Assembly (NCBI GenBank): GCA_958430865.1
Contig: CAUDNR010002035.1
Span: 13,489 to 73,928 of the forward strand
Length of the DNA: 60,440 bases
DNA from: Entrophospora sp. SA101
Lineage: Eukaryota > Glomeromycota > Glomeromycetes > Entrophosporales > Entrophosporaceae
Reading direction: 5' to 3'
Shown in pieces: positions 22,711 to 34,627 of the stretch (positions are counted from its first letter, which is position 1; each line of letters opens with the position of its first letter). Under the pieces are notes generated by a model. It worked only from the letters and a program-made list of their open reading frames with translations, had not been told where the DNA came from and ran no database searches. A program made the translations under genes and the position numbers.

Positions 22711-25430
22711 TCAACAAAATATTGAATTTTTGTAATGAATGCATTTTTCTAAGAATGTGGGGTTTGCTGGTGATTTTTTGGTAAGTTTATGACGATAAGA
22801 ACGTACATATTTAGATGGGCCTAATTTAACAGAAGATTCACAATCATACAATTCGTCGTCTGATGACTCTTCATATTCATTATCCGGTATAATCAATTTA
22901 TCTCGTAATCTCCCTATATTTTTAAATGATAGAACCAATTAAAAAAAATTAAATTAAATAGTAACAATGATCTTGATAATTATTTTTTATATTACTTGAT
23001 TTTCTTTTGTCTGGATCATCTTTATCAGAATCTTCATATGAAAACTTCCCCCCTGGTATTTCTAATTTTATTTTTTTTTTTTTCAAATGATTAATAAAAT
23101 TTTCAACAAATATATGTAAAAATAATTTTATATATACCTTGTAATGGTACACTAGGTGTATGCCGTGATCTATCTAGATTTTTAAATACCAAATTCCTAA
23201 TTAAGAATTCGAATTAGTAAATCAGTTTGTCAAAAAAAATTTTTACCAACCAAGTTGTCAAAAAAAAAAAAATATTATTTTTCTTTGAGGAAAAAATTTT
23301 TAATTAAACATTCTTATAGTAAGTAGTACTACATTGTTTTTTCTAAATATTTTCTTGTATTTTTATTTTCCATGTTGCTTGGCAATACATCTAGTTTATA
23401 CTCTGGTCCAAAATAATCATGAAAGTCATAGTCAGTTCTTGGTGGCAATTCTAAATAAATAAATAACAAATAAATTATATGTATGTATGCATGCATTTGT
23501 GTTCCAACAACATGTATATTTATGCATAGAAAAACCTGGTCCAATTTCTTGTCCAACTACCACTCCAGTTTCATATGCCCAAGCTCTAGACACATTACGT
23601 ATAGTATAACCACCTCCTCCTAATATTAGCATCGGTATATTGAACTTTTTTACAAATCGTACACAATGTGCATGCCCTTTAAATGTTATTTTTATTTATT
23701 ATTATTTATTTTGATAAATGGTTTTATTTCATTATTATTAACATTTTTTACCTTTGGATGATAAATTGAAACAACCAAGCCGATCACCACTTAATGAATC
23801 GGCTCCACATTGTAAAACAATTACTGAAGGTTGATACCATCCAATTACATATTCCACAACCTAAATAATAATCAATATATGTTTTTATGTTAAATCATAA
23901 ATATAACTTTTTATATTTTAAATATAAAAAAAATTTCTATCTACCGGCTCAAACACAAATTTATATGTTTCATCATCAACCCCTTCTCTTAAAGGGAAAT
24001 TTACTGCGTAATATTTTCCTTTGCCAATACCAACATCCTGTTTATGTTTAAAATAAAGGAAAAAGTGAATCAAATATCACAACATTAAAAAAGAATCAAG
24101 ACCATCTGAAAAAAAAATTTTTTAAAAAAGAAAATTTCATATGATTCATTCTTAATTATGATAGAATAAAAACAAACATACATTGACATCTCCGGTTCCT
24201 GGAAAAAATTCTCCATAATTATGAAAACTCAGCGTCATCACTCGATCTGTTTTATAAAATGCCTCTTCTACACCATCTCCATGATGAATGTCAATATCTA
24301 TATAGAGTACACGTTGATGAAACCTGTTGTTATCAATTAAAAAGAAAAAATATGTTATTTTTTAACCTTTAAAAAAAACTTAAATTTAAAATATTTTTCC
24401 ATACTAGAATATATTATATTTTTTTATACCGTAATAATTCTAAAATAGAGATAACTATATCATTAACATAACAAAAACCACTAGCTTCTTGTTTTTTTGC
24501 ATGATGTAATCCTCCTGCCCAATTAACAGCTATATCACATAATCCATAATTTAACCTTGCTGCACCCTCTTTTTAAAAAATGAACAACAATAATAATTTG
24601 ATTAATATACATGGTTTTCCAAAGGAAATAATATTTTTTTTGCTATATGGGCTTCCCTTTGAAAAATAATTACCTAAAGATCCTCCTGTTGCTATTTTAC
24701 AATAATCAAGTAATCCCATAAACACTGGACAATCTTCACCAACGTTGACTAAATGATTTATTTTTATCATTTATATTAAAAGCATAATACGTTAATTTGT
24801 ATTTTTGACCTTTAGTAAACTAAGAAAAAGCATTATAAAAAATAATAAAATTACATACATTTAGTACATTCTTTAAAAAAATAGTCCTTATTATCTGGTG
24901 TAATTTTTTCCAAAAAATTTATATAATCATCTGTGTGAAATTGTGTTAATTCATCAAATGTACTTGGTCTAGGTCTCTATAAAAATTTTATTTTTAAATT
25001 ATATTTATTTTTTTTTTTATTATTTTTTTTTTTTTTAAAAAAAATTTAATTTGAATAATTTACTTAAGGATTTCAAAATAACAACAATAATGATATAAAG
25101 AACTGCTAGAAGCATGATTCACATAAAGTTTAAAGGTTCAAAATAGATAGGATACAAAGATTTCCATTTTCTTGCACAATCCATATTTCATAACTAGATC
25201 ATGAGTCATCCGTACTCTTAATGTTTTCATCGGATGATTTGAACCATGATCAAACCCAATGATATCATCTATATACAAAATAAATTAAGAATTGCTCCCA
25301 TCAATATATATATAAATAATCACTCGATGTTTTATCAACAACTCCTTTCTGTAAGTTTACAAAAAATAATATCAGATAGTTACTTACAATCATAAAAATA
25401 GTTTATTCTTTTTTTTGTTTCGGTAGTCAT
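22711..25430 (-). CDS. HOS2: class I histone deacetylase, HOS2/RPD3 type
   Basis: Zn-dependent removal of acetyl groups from histone lysines, acting in nuclear corepressor complexes. The gene is split into roughly a dozen exons. The first (25430-25416) encodes [14 protein letters not shown]. Later exons give [20 protein letters not shown], the FHTDDY region, [37 protein letters not shown] (metal-binding Asp/His), [36 protein letters not shown] and [19 protein letters not shown] (catalytic-pocket Tyr). The C-terminus reads [20 protein letters not shown], closest in my memory to S. pombe Hos2, followed by an acidic tail and a basic end [10 protein letters not shown]. The stop is at 22713-22711. 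All active-site residues seen are intact. The first codons differ from the usual GHPMKPHR (here NHPMKTLR), which is a little unusual. Assignment to HOS2 rather than RPD3 is inference. Confidence 0.88.
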
Positions 25431-25573
25431 ACTTTTTTTAAAAAAATATCGTTCTATCTTTTAGAATATTTTCTTTTCTATCTAAATATTTAATTAGTTT
25501 TTTTTATAAGATTAGGTGCTACTATTGTACTTAATTTTTTTGTCAATTGGTCATCGATCATGGTGAAAAGTAG

Positions 25574-25670
25574 GGATGGGAACGGTTCAACCCAAACCGG
25601 TTCAACCGGCGGTTCGAAACCGAACCGATGCGGTTTGGTTTACACATTTCAAACCGCGGTTTATTGTGGT
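25574..25670. repeat. CCGGTT/AACCGG-rich palindromic cluster
   Basis: GGGAACGGTTCAACCCAAACC is followed by GGTTCAACCGGCGGTTCGAA and CCGAACCGATGCGGTTTGGT, giving many short overlapping inverted repeats of AACCG. The block is strikingly GC-rich against its surroundings. Such blocks commonly mark ends of non-autonomous transposons, but no matching partner end was found nearby. Confidence 0.45.
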
Positions 25671-25789
25671 TTGCAAAATAGTTGATTTTTGCAGATCCGT
25701 GTTACCCATAATTTTTTTTTTACAAAATTCTCTTATTGCGAAAGATAAATATTATAAAACTCTTAATTTTAATATTTTTTAATTCAGTT

Positions 25790-26225
25790 TTTTATGAACT
25801 TTCCCTAATTAAACTTTATAATATAATCTATAGAAATCTCAAATGTGATTGAATATAAAATATTTAATGAAAAATAAGAAAATTTATATATATATATTTT
25901 ATTTTCAATTGAAATTTTTTGAAATTTCATTGATCCCTCCCCAAAACTACCTATTTTTTGTGAACTTTTCCTAATTAGTATATACAATAAAATATATCAA
26001 AATTTCAAGTGTGGTTAAATGTAAAATATTTAGTGAAAAGTGAGGAAAACCATGTATTTATTGTTTTTTCTTTTTGATTGAACTTTTTTGAAATTTCCCA
26101 AAATTAGCAACACTATTTTCTAATTTTTTTGTGAACTCTCTTTAATTAGCACCTATAACATATTATATCAAAATTTCAAATGTAGTTAAATATAAAACAT
26201 TGTAAGAAAAGACTGATGATAATGT
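25790..26225. repeat. diverged tandem repeat, about 166-171 bp, three units
   Basis: The block GAACTTTCCCTAATTA recurs at 25796, 25962 (GAACTTTTCCTAATTA) and 26133 (GAACTCTCTTTAATTA). Each is followed by TATA-rich sequence, ATATCAAAATTTCAA-like text and AAATATAAAA(T/C)ATT. The period is about 166 then 171 bp. Units have diverged substantially. It is satellite-like, with no coding potential. Confidence 0.7.
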
Positions 26226-26582
26226 TTTCCCAATGAAATCTTTTGAATAATAATAATTATTTTTCAAATTTTGTTTAGCCAGGGATGGATGAACAAGATA
26301 TTGTTTCAAGGGAATATTTAATTGGGATATGTTTTTTATGTCAAATCTGCCTTAGATGCAAAGTAGATCAAACTTTTCTAAATTATGATTGTGAATTGGA
26401 AAAAAAACCTGTTAAAAATGATTTTAATTCAAAAAAAATTTGATCCAACCTCAAATACTTTAAAAGGGCAACAAATACTTTTATTTAAAGAAAAAAATAG
26501 ATATTATGGATATGGTTTTAGTTTCACCAAAAGTTTTTCTTTTTGTTTTGTAATAGCTGTAATTCAAACCTTCATAGATCAA

Positions 26583-26786
26583 AATATAAAATACTGTGGT
26601 ACAGTTTGTAAAAATTCAGCAAAATTTCCTAGTGTTTTGAAACCAAAAGTGAGGACAGACTTAATTTGGAATACACTTTCTGGAGTTGTGGTTGATGAAG
26701 TTTTGGCTCTTTTATGGATAGATAATGGTCCTGTAACAATGCTTACTACAATTCATGAAATTACAAGTCCAAATTCTCTATTCTGA
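26583..26786 (+). pseudogene. piggyBac-like transposase fragment, copy 2
   Basis: Encodes CGTVCKNSAKFPSVLKPKVR, VLALLWIDNGPVTML and TTIHEITSPNSLF then stop. It is the same core piece as at 20742-21081 but with one 150-bp unit rather than two. Upstream sequence (26385-26582) is open in the same frame but unrelated to piggyBac as far as I can tell. The fragment lacks the first catalytic Asp region (DNYFTS), so it cannot be active. Confidence 0.75.
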
Positions 26787-27297
26787 AATAATTCCTTGAA
26801 TTCATCTCTAGCTTTGTCAATATCTCTGAATAATTAATTTTTCACAATGTTGATAATTTCTTCACTTGATTGCAAGTTGCCTACAAGAAAAGAAAGAATT
26901 AAGCATAAAAGTTTTCTCAAATATGGGTAATCTTGTTGTGATAACTTTCAAATTAACTACCCACCTTCCTAATATAGACATCTATAAGGTCAATGATTAT
27001 CACATGGCTTTAAAAGTTTATAACTCCTTGTTAAAAAAGAAGGAAAAAAGTAAGCTGATAGAATTAAAACTAAATATCTAAGCTTCATTTCCATCGGTTT
27101 ACTTATTAGAAAATCTTTGAGTTATAAGGCGGACCATTTTATATTAATATTAATATGTCTATTCGTAAAAATTTTGGAATGATTTTCCTTGTGATTTCCT
27201 AAAAGGCTGATGATTTTTTCGTGATACAGAAAATGACTTGTTGAATAAAATTCTGAAATTTTGTAACACAACAGGAAAAATAATTTTTTTTCTCAAC
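26595..27297. repeat. piggyBac 3' segment, copy 2 of 2
   Basis: Matches 20742-21583 over about 700 bp with small indels (for example an ATATGTCTATTCGTAAAAAT-like insertion near 27153). It ends near CTCAACAT shortly before the assembly gap at 27372. Confidence 0.8.
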
Positions 27298-27371
27298 ATA
27301 TCCACCGATTTTTGCAACATTTTAGGGCACATTTATAAAAATTTCTAAGGGGTTACTATATAGAATTAGAA

Positions 27372-27381
27372 NNNNNNNNNN
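27372..27381. other. assembly gap (10 N)
   Basis: Ten undetermined bases. Sequence to the left is repeat-derived; sequence to the right opens inside a coding-like exon, so the joined pieces may not be adjacent in the genome. Confidence 0.99.
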
Positions 27382-27491
27382 CACCACCAAAGCAATACAT
27401 GAAGATTTGATTTCATTGTGGAAGACAATGAAATCATCAATTGATAAATTAGTTGATGAAGGTTTTGAAGATGAGTATGTACATGTTGCAG
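27382..27491 (+). CDS. partial exon of an unrecognised protein, 5' end lost in gap
   Basis: Directly right of the gap one frame reads TTKAIHEDLISLWKTMKSSI then DKLVDEGFEDEYVHVA, ending at a GTAAAA donor at 27492. The text is charged and protein-like. No later exon was found before AT-rich spacer, and no family is recognised. The start is missing in the gap. Confidence 0.3.
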
Positions 27492-28254
27492 GTAAAAACT
27501 CTAGTACTATTTGACAAAATCGTTATTTCAATGTATTGTTTAAAAACAACAACTAATGATTCTATTGCTTAAATTTTATTGCAAAGGTGACGTGCGTAGA
27601 TGTTATGAATTGATTTTTTTCTTGGTTAATTGAAATTCCCGAGTCATGTAGATCAGTTCTTGTTTCAAGATTATGGAAACAATAAAAATAGGCCAAAGCT
27701 TACCTTGTATTTTTTCTTTATGTTTAAGAATCAGCATGATAATAACATTCAAAGTAAATTTTTTTGTTTGAAAATTAGAAATAGAGAAAAATTATCTAAC
27801 CAAATGACAAAAAAATTTTCGAAATAAATATTTTCCAAAATTTATAGAAGGATAAAAATAATCAATAAACAGTATATAACAAATAATATTATTATAGCCA
27901 TAATTATTAAAGGCTTAAAGAAAGAAATTTAGAGTCTATATTTTAGTTCTTCTGGAGATTTGTTTTCATTATTCACATTTAAGAACAATTTGCTTGCCAA
28001 CTGAAGGTGATTGATTGGTGATTAACCGATTTGAAGTAGTGAGATACTAAAAATAGTACTAATTAAAAACTTTTAGAAATGGAAGAATTCATTTTTGATG
28101 ATTTGTTATTATTTTCAGAATGACATAAAAATAAATAACGTAGATCCATGCATATTTTACAGAAAAAGAAATTTTAATTTATTTTTTTTCACCAATTCAT
28201 TCTTTTATTTAAATTTTTTTTCTAAAAAAAGTAAATTTTTAATCAAAAAATGTT
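27492..28254. other. intergenic, no supported gene
   Basis: AT-rich spacer between the partial exon and the P450 remnant. A 65-codon plus ORF (27630-27827) has no domain features. Confidence 0.4.
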
Positions 28255-29590
28255 TACGCTCATACCAATAATTGCTATGACAATTATTTTATATATTGTC
28301 CAATCTTACTACAATGACACTAACAGATGCCGGACCTTCCTATTCCCAATATTCGGCACTATGCCACAATAATATTCCAACATCGATTTGACATCTCAAA
28401 ATTTTTCTCGATTGTAGCGAGAAATATGGCGACTTGTATGAAATCCAAATAGAGAGGTGGTAATTGGCAATCTCAAATAATTTGACAACATGTTTCTCTA
28501 CACGACCAAAAAAAAAAACAATTACTTTAGGCGATTTTGGAGGACGAGAGCGGATTGAAAGATTTAGGTCTTTGAATCGTGGATTAATATTTAACAACTT
28601 GACGAAAGCTTGGAAATTCAATCGACAAAATTTTTATTGACATAAAAGTTTTGATGAGGTTGTTATGGCTGCCGTTTATAATTATTTTGTCAAAATGGAT
28701 ACTCTTTGGAAGGATTTTATTGTTTATGACGACGATCGCGTTAGTAGTAAAGAAGAGAAAGTGATTGATTTAGCTAGCAGCTTGGTTTCAAAGAGTATCG
28801 GTAGATTTGATTATTAATGTCACAACTAGCACAAATTCTTACATAGCAGAATCATATTATATATTATTAAAAGAAAAACAAAAACAAAAACAAAACCTAC
28901 TAATAATAATTATAAAATCAACGCGGGATCATTGTTGAATAATAATGGTAAGGCTAGTTTAGAAAAATGGAAAGAATCCGAGAAAATTTGTTAAGTCCTT
29001 TAGAGAAATGATTAGAGCTACCCAAATGTTTACGAAAAAATCTTTATTAAAAGTTTAAATAAAAAATGGCCAACAAATTGGATGGAACCATTCTAGAGAA
29101 ATGTGGAGAGATATCGAAGCAATACCCTTTATATAAAGAATTAAACTATGATATCTTAACCTCAATGCTGACCATTAATACACCAGGGAGAGAAAAAATA
29201 GCAAAAGTACTTTTACCAACAATAAATTTGATGATGACGAAGACTTAAACGACAATAATAACGGACAATTGTCCGTGGAAACCGTTAACAAGTTAGAATA
29301 CTGCGAAGCAATGATTCAAGAAGTTGGACGTATTTTACCTAGTGATGTTAGCCGGAACAAGTTGGTGGGTACGTATGACCACCCAATACAAGATTTACAG
29401 TTGCAATACAACAGAATGAGGCCGATTGGAAAGATGCCAAAGCTTTTAACCTTGATCGTTTCCGTGGATCTGATAGAACCATCAAGGAACATAGTTTAAT
29501 GGTTTTGGTGACGGATTGAGGATTGTCCTGGCAGGGAGATTGGTAATGATTGAATTGAAGAGCATGTTGATATTGAGTTGGAAAATTGAG
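28255..29590 (+). pseudogene. cytochrome P450 pseudogene
   Basis: P450s are heme monooxygenases, usually ER-anchored. Here a hydrophobic start (LTIIAMTIILYIV) leads to PIFGTMPQ, resembling the P450 hinge P-FG block, but stops follow. Later blocks are GLIFNNLTKAWKFNRQNFY (about 28581), YDILTSMLTINT (about 29145) and the K-helix region NKLEYCEAMIQEVGRILPSD (29287), with ExxR as EVGR. The PERF-type block reads AFNLDRF in another frame. The heme block is FGDGLRI then GTCCTGGCAGGG: a lost T relative to the expected ATTTGTCCTGG puts Cys-Pro-Gly out of frame. There are at least four frame breaks. The family match is clear, and the gene is dead unless the assembly is error-rich here. Confidence 0.7.
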
Positions 29591-29999
29591 GCGCTTTCAA
29601 TGAATATTTGTAAATGTATTATTATTTAATAATAATATTTAATGTCATTCATTCGTTTGTATTTAATAATAAAAGGAGCCATCGTTATATTTGTTTATAA
29701 TTTTATTTTTTGCCGATTTTTATTTTTGTTTGCCAAATGCCATGAAAAGAAAATGCGAAAAAAAAAATTTTTATATCGAATAATCAACGAGAATATGATT
29801 ATTGATAAAATATTATGAAGAATTGAAAAAGAAAAAAAAAAAGAAAAAATTATATTATGTAAAAAATAAATAAATAATAACATTGTATTTACAAAACTTT
29901 TTATAAAATGGAAAAAAAATCGAATTAAATTGTTTTTTACGAAAACAACGAATTATTTTTTTTTTACGAGTTGGAATAAAAATATTTTGTAATAATAAT
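29591..29999. other. intergenic spacer, 3' flank of kinase gene
   Basis: AT-rich, with long A and T runs. A minus ORF at 29695-29883 is Phe/Ile-rich and not credible. Confidence 0.5.
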
Positions 30000-31706
30000 T
30001 TATGAGACAGTATAAATATCTTCGGAGAATTGAAAACTATAATTTCTTTTATGACAAGAACCAATTTGTTGGTTGCTATTGTTGTTATTATCGCTATTAC
30101 TACTATTTGCATTTCTGGGCTTTGGTAAATTTTTAAATCTATACAATCTACTTGATTGCATTAAACTATATCGTGATGGTGACGAACTTCTTCTAGTTGT
30201 AGATGATGATGATGATGTTGAAGTGGTGACATTATCTTCTTCGCTCTCATCATCATTATTTAACCATGGTTCTTCTTTTCTTTCTAATAATTCAATACCT
30301 TCATCAGCTTCAAATTTGTCTTCGCCATAATAACGATCAAGTATTTCTATAATTCTATTATAAATGTACTCAGCATTTGGTCTATTAACAGGGTCGGCGT
30401 CCCAGCATTGTTTCATTAACAAAATATAATTTTCAGGCAAGTATTTTTGATTGCTGGGTGTTTTAGGACGTAAGCCTTTCACGATGTCAATAGCCAACTT
30501 ATAATCATGCGATCGATTGCCAAATGGTGTCTCGCCATCAATCAATTCCCACATAATAATTCCAAGACTGTAAATATCCGATTTCGTAGTATATCCATCA
30601 CCTCTCAAAGCTTCTGGTGCAATATATGGCAAGTTTCCGTAAATATTTCCTACTCCAGATGATGATGATGATGATGATGGCTTATTAATTGGACCAGAGA
30701 ATCCTAAATCACCCAACTTCCAATCTTTCAATTCACTAGAATACAAAACATTTCCAGAGTGCAAGTTTTTATGTATGGAATTTGCTTCATGAATATGTAA
30801 TAGACAATCAGCGATTTTCTTTATTATACTATATTTTTTTGACCAACTCAAATTTGAAACATTGTTGGCATTGTCTTTAACAAACTCTTTCAAGTCATAA
30901 TCCATTTTACGCATGACGATCATGTAGTCTGATGTGGTTGGGTCTTTGGTGATACCGTAACATGTTACAACATATCCCAGTTTCATATTTAATGTAAGAT
31001 ATGATTCGGCCTAAAAAAAAATAGAATGAGATTATTTTAATTGAGCCAAATTTTTTTTAAATCAAATTTCTTTCTTTCATTCTAAAAAGAATGAAACAAT
31101 TACCTCTTCAAACCAATCATTTCCATGATTTTTGAAATTGTCTAGACGTTTTAATATGACATCTTTTGGACCGGAGCGATATAACGAGTGGCTTTCAGGT
31201 AACCATTCTTCGTTTGGACCTTGAGACCAGACAGCATTGAAAATTGTAGAATAAAAATTTTTTGATTTGAATTGCACATTGTTGAAGTTTTCATAAGGTA
31301 TCCATTCAACAATTCCATATGGGACCAGAGTGTTAAGTTGGCATTTACGAATTAATTCATCGATTCCTTGATTACCAGAGGTCCAAGACATAAACTGTTT
31401 TTCCAGATGTTGTCTAATACACAGTTCACAATACTCAATCGAGTAACACCATTTTTCACATTGGTCACAAAATCTTTTGCTACCATCTTTAAACGACACT
31501 TTATAAACATCCACCAAATGATTTAGTTGAATTAATGCAGCGGATTTTTCTTTGGAGTTTAATGAGGTGTCATGTAGGATTGATCGGTATAAGAAAGAAC
31601 TTTGTTCGTCGATTCCTCCGTGAATTGTTGAATTCAACGATAGTATGGCATTTCTCAAAGCATCAAGTACTGCACTCTCCCTAACAATTGTTGTTGTTGA
31701 TTCCAT
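30000..31706 (-). CDS. TKL-like protein kinase with Cys-rich N-terminus; predicted pseudokinase
   Basis: Two exons (31706-31104 and 31010-30000) give 537 aa. The N-terminal third has a Cys cluster (C80, C83, C87, C93, C96) followed by FMSWTSGNQGIDELIRKCQL, a module I know from the expanded kinase families of arbuscular mycorrhizal fungi. The kinase domain spans about 125-430: VAIK-type Lys in DVILKRLDNF (K186), catalytic loop SIHKNLHSGNV, metal-binding DLG (D302), APE (332-334), SDIYSLGIIMWEL and a final CWDADPVNRP. The catalytic-loop Asp of the HRD motif is Asn (N283, AAC codon), so phosphotransfer is probably lost. The glycine-rich loop is not obvious. The C-terminal about 100 residues are acidic, then Ser/Asn-rich. 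ORF and splice sites are otherwise clean, which argues against a pseudogene. A signalling scaffold role is inference. Confidence 0.85.
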
Positions 31707-34380
31707 TCTGATAAATTTGTTTTTAGTTTATTTTTGAGAAATTGGTTTCTTTTTTATTTATTTTATAAAAAAAATTTTTCTTGAATTTCCTGAGAAATAT
31801 TTAAAGAATTTTTTTTTAAGGATTTTTTTATTATTATTTATAAAGAAAAAAATATTTGTTTTGACTATAATTGTTTGTGGATTTAATCCTTTTTTTTATA
31901 GTTTTTTTTTTAATTATAAAAAAAAAAATTATATGCGAGATGTGAGAGAAGAAGTTGGTTGGTTTCAAGATTTATTATTAAAAAAATTTTTTTATCACAA
32001 AACAAACAAAAAAATAAATTAATAATTTTTTTATTTTTTAAATTTCACCGTCTTGTTATCATCCATCAACAAGTGTGAAACTAAGAACAATTATAAAATT
32101 AAAGAACAATTATTTGAAAACTAGCTCGCTCCAAAAACAAATGTCACAACAAACAAAACAATCTAATTCATCATCACACGTTCTTTTTTTTTTCTTTTTT
32201 TGAAAATTTATTCTAAAAAAAGAATTTTGGCTAATTTTTTTACCAATTAGTTATATCATATCATATGTTATAGAGATAAAGATGTGGAAAAATAAAAAAA
32301 TAATAAATAAAAAATGTTTAAAATCAAAAAAATAAAATAAAATAAAAAAGTTAAACAAATGAACCCATATGCATAGATTTTGATGAAAATATAAAAATAG
32401 TATACTTTGTGTTTGGTCTATCATAAAGTTTGTTCAAATTGGTAATTGAATTGCTATATTTAATATCCTGTTTGTTTAGCTTATTTCAGTTATTTTAAGA
32501 TTATTTTTATTTTTTATTTATTGATTGTTATTGTGATAATTAATTAATTACTATATAAATAATAATAGTAGACCTATATAGCGAGTGGCTCGTTCAATTT
32601 ATAATTCCTAATTCTGAAACATTAATATTAAAGAGCGAGTTATGGCAACAATATACTAAATATGTGGGATATATTGGTATAATGCAAAAAGTGCATATAA
32701 AAAATGTGGGCATTAGCATATAATTTAAAATTTATACAAGTCAATCAATGACTATCTTCTTTCTTCTACCATTTACTACCATCATAACACATAATAACCA
32801 ATTACCAAATAATTGTTCATTAATCTATATTTAATTTATGTAACATCATCATGTATGTACGTTATGTAATAAAATCATATGTGGTGTGGAGATTGTTGAT
32901 TAATAAAATAAAACTGTTGAAAATTTGCGGGAAATGCAAGAGAATATAATTTGGAAAGAAACCCATATGCAATGGAAGAAATTTCCGAATAATAGAAATT
33001 ATGAAGATCATTCCAGTGATTAAAACTCGTCATTATATAATGAATTGTTGTGATGATCATTGGCAATAATAGTAACTATAATTGTAATAATCACGTCGGC
33101 AATAAATAAATCTAACTCGCTTTTTAATGCTTAACAAGAATAATTTTTCGTTTCTATACTATTTCCCCAAAGCTTGATTTTTTCTTTGTCTTAATTGTCT
33201 TAAAATTGTAAATAATAAATGATGGATGATAAATGATAATAGATGATAATAAATGATAATAAATGATAATAAATGATAATAAATGAAATAATAAATAAAT
33301 AATAAATAAAATTCACATAAACAACGAATAACATTACCAAACACTTCTACATAAAGATCAAATAACAGGAACGCAAACACGTAATTTACAAATATGATGA
33401 ATCAGAGACCTCCCAGTCAGTTTGAACTATAGATCCCGATTGAATTCGAAATTGAATGAATCTAATTAGTATTAATATGTTTAGTTTTTATTTCGTTGAT
33501 CACTTTGTTTCCCAATTCTTTCAATTTCAATATCTAAATATGCGTTGGGAAAATTGCGTTCACAACATCAAACACGAAAATATTGTTTTGTTTATTGAAG
33601 AACAACAATAATAAATAATAGTGATGGCGTGTGTGTGATGTGATGTTTAAATATTTATAGTCGAGTGAGAGTGAGAACACACGTAAATACATAAATATTC
33701 ACATTCACACTTGAAAGCTTAAAAAATTTTTTTCTCAAGTAATTGTGACACTCAATTGATTCATAACCAATTAACTGTTATGAATCTAACTCGTATTTAT
33801 CACACCATCATTCCTTCTTTCTTCTTTATTGCCGTTGTCATTTCCACATCGAATTCCCGAGTTACACTCGCTAATGTATTAATAATTTGTAGTCAAAGAC
33901 TAATTTAAAGACGGTAATGGATTAATTAGGTTGATTTATGGATCTATCTGAAACAGAAACAGCAACATAATATAAAGAACAAAGAGACAAAAAATGACGA
34001 TCATGACAAAGTGATCCAATTCCGTTCAATTGTTTTTTTTTGTACCGAATAATTTCATTTAAAAAAGATTTTAAAATGAACCACATTTTATTTGTTGTTT
34101 GTTTTGTTTATCTTGAGTTTTTTTTTCAATTCAGAAAATATTTTCACTTGGCGTCCCATTAAATTATTATAATTACCATTTTTATTTGTTTTTCAAAAAC
34201 ATACAACATTGCAAGATACGAAAAATTAAATGCATGCATGCGTTTAAAAATAAAATAAGGATTTAATTAAAGTAATTGCTTAAAATGTAGTGAGTGCGAA
34301 AAAACTCTGAAAACTAATTCTTCCTTTGATTTTAATTTCTATTTATAAAGTTATCCGAATAATGAATTTATTTTATTGGT
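31707..34380. other. long AT-rich intergenic region
   Basis: No gene is supported over about 2.7 kb. It contains the kinase promoter, poly-A/T runs (31750-32050), and an ATAATAAATG decanucleotide array (about 33220-33310). The minus ORFs here (32875-33066 and 33159-33380) are Tyr/Phe/Ile-rich translations of those repeats. Confidence 0.5.
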
Positions 34381-34431
34381 TTAAAGCCGTTTTGTGGCGT
34401 TTATTATCAAAATTAAAGCCGTTTTGTGGCG
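34381..34431. repeat. 32-bp-period direct repeat
   Basis: TTAAAGCCGTTTTGTGGCG occurs at 34381-34399 and again at 34413-34431, immediately left of the MITE at 34459. Confidence 0.8.
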
Positions 34432-34458
34432 CTTATACATTGCAGATCAAGTGCCATT

Positions 34459-34619
34459 CAGCGCACAAAAAGGTACTCTAATTTGCCGGTTTTTTTCGGC
34501 AGAATTTTCATTCTTCCAGTAAATCTTTTAATTTTATTATTATTTCTGACGATCATTTTACATTTTCATCCATTTCAGAAAAAATTTCCGAAATTTTCAC
34601 AAGAAAATTTTGTGCGCTG
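34459..34619. mobile_element. 161-bp MITE with 12-bp TIRs, hAT-type target site
   Basis: Starts CAGCGCACAAAA and ends TTTTGTGCGCTG, perfect 12-bp inverted repeats beginning CAGCG as in many hAT elements. The flanks are GTGCCATT (34451-34458) and GTGTCATT (34620-34627), an 8-bp target duplication with one mismatch. The interior is AT-rich with a small TTGCCGG/TTCGGCAG palindrome and no coding capacity. The mismatch suggests an old insertion. Confidence 0.75.
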
Positions 34620-34627
34620 GTGTCATT

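Noticed and set aside
30073..30330. Plus-strand Leu/Asp-rich ORF
   Set aside because: Antisense of the kinase C-terminal tail.
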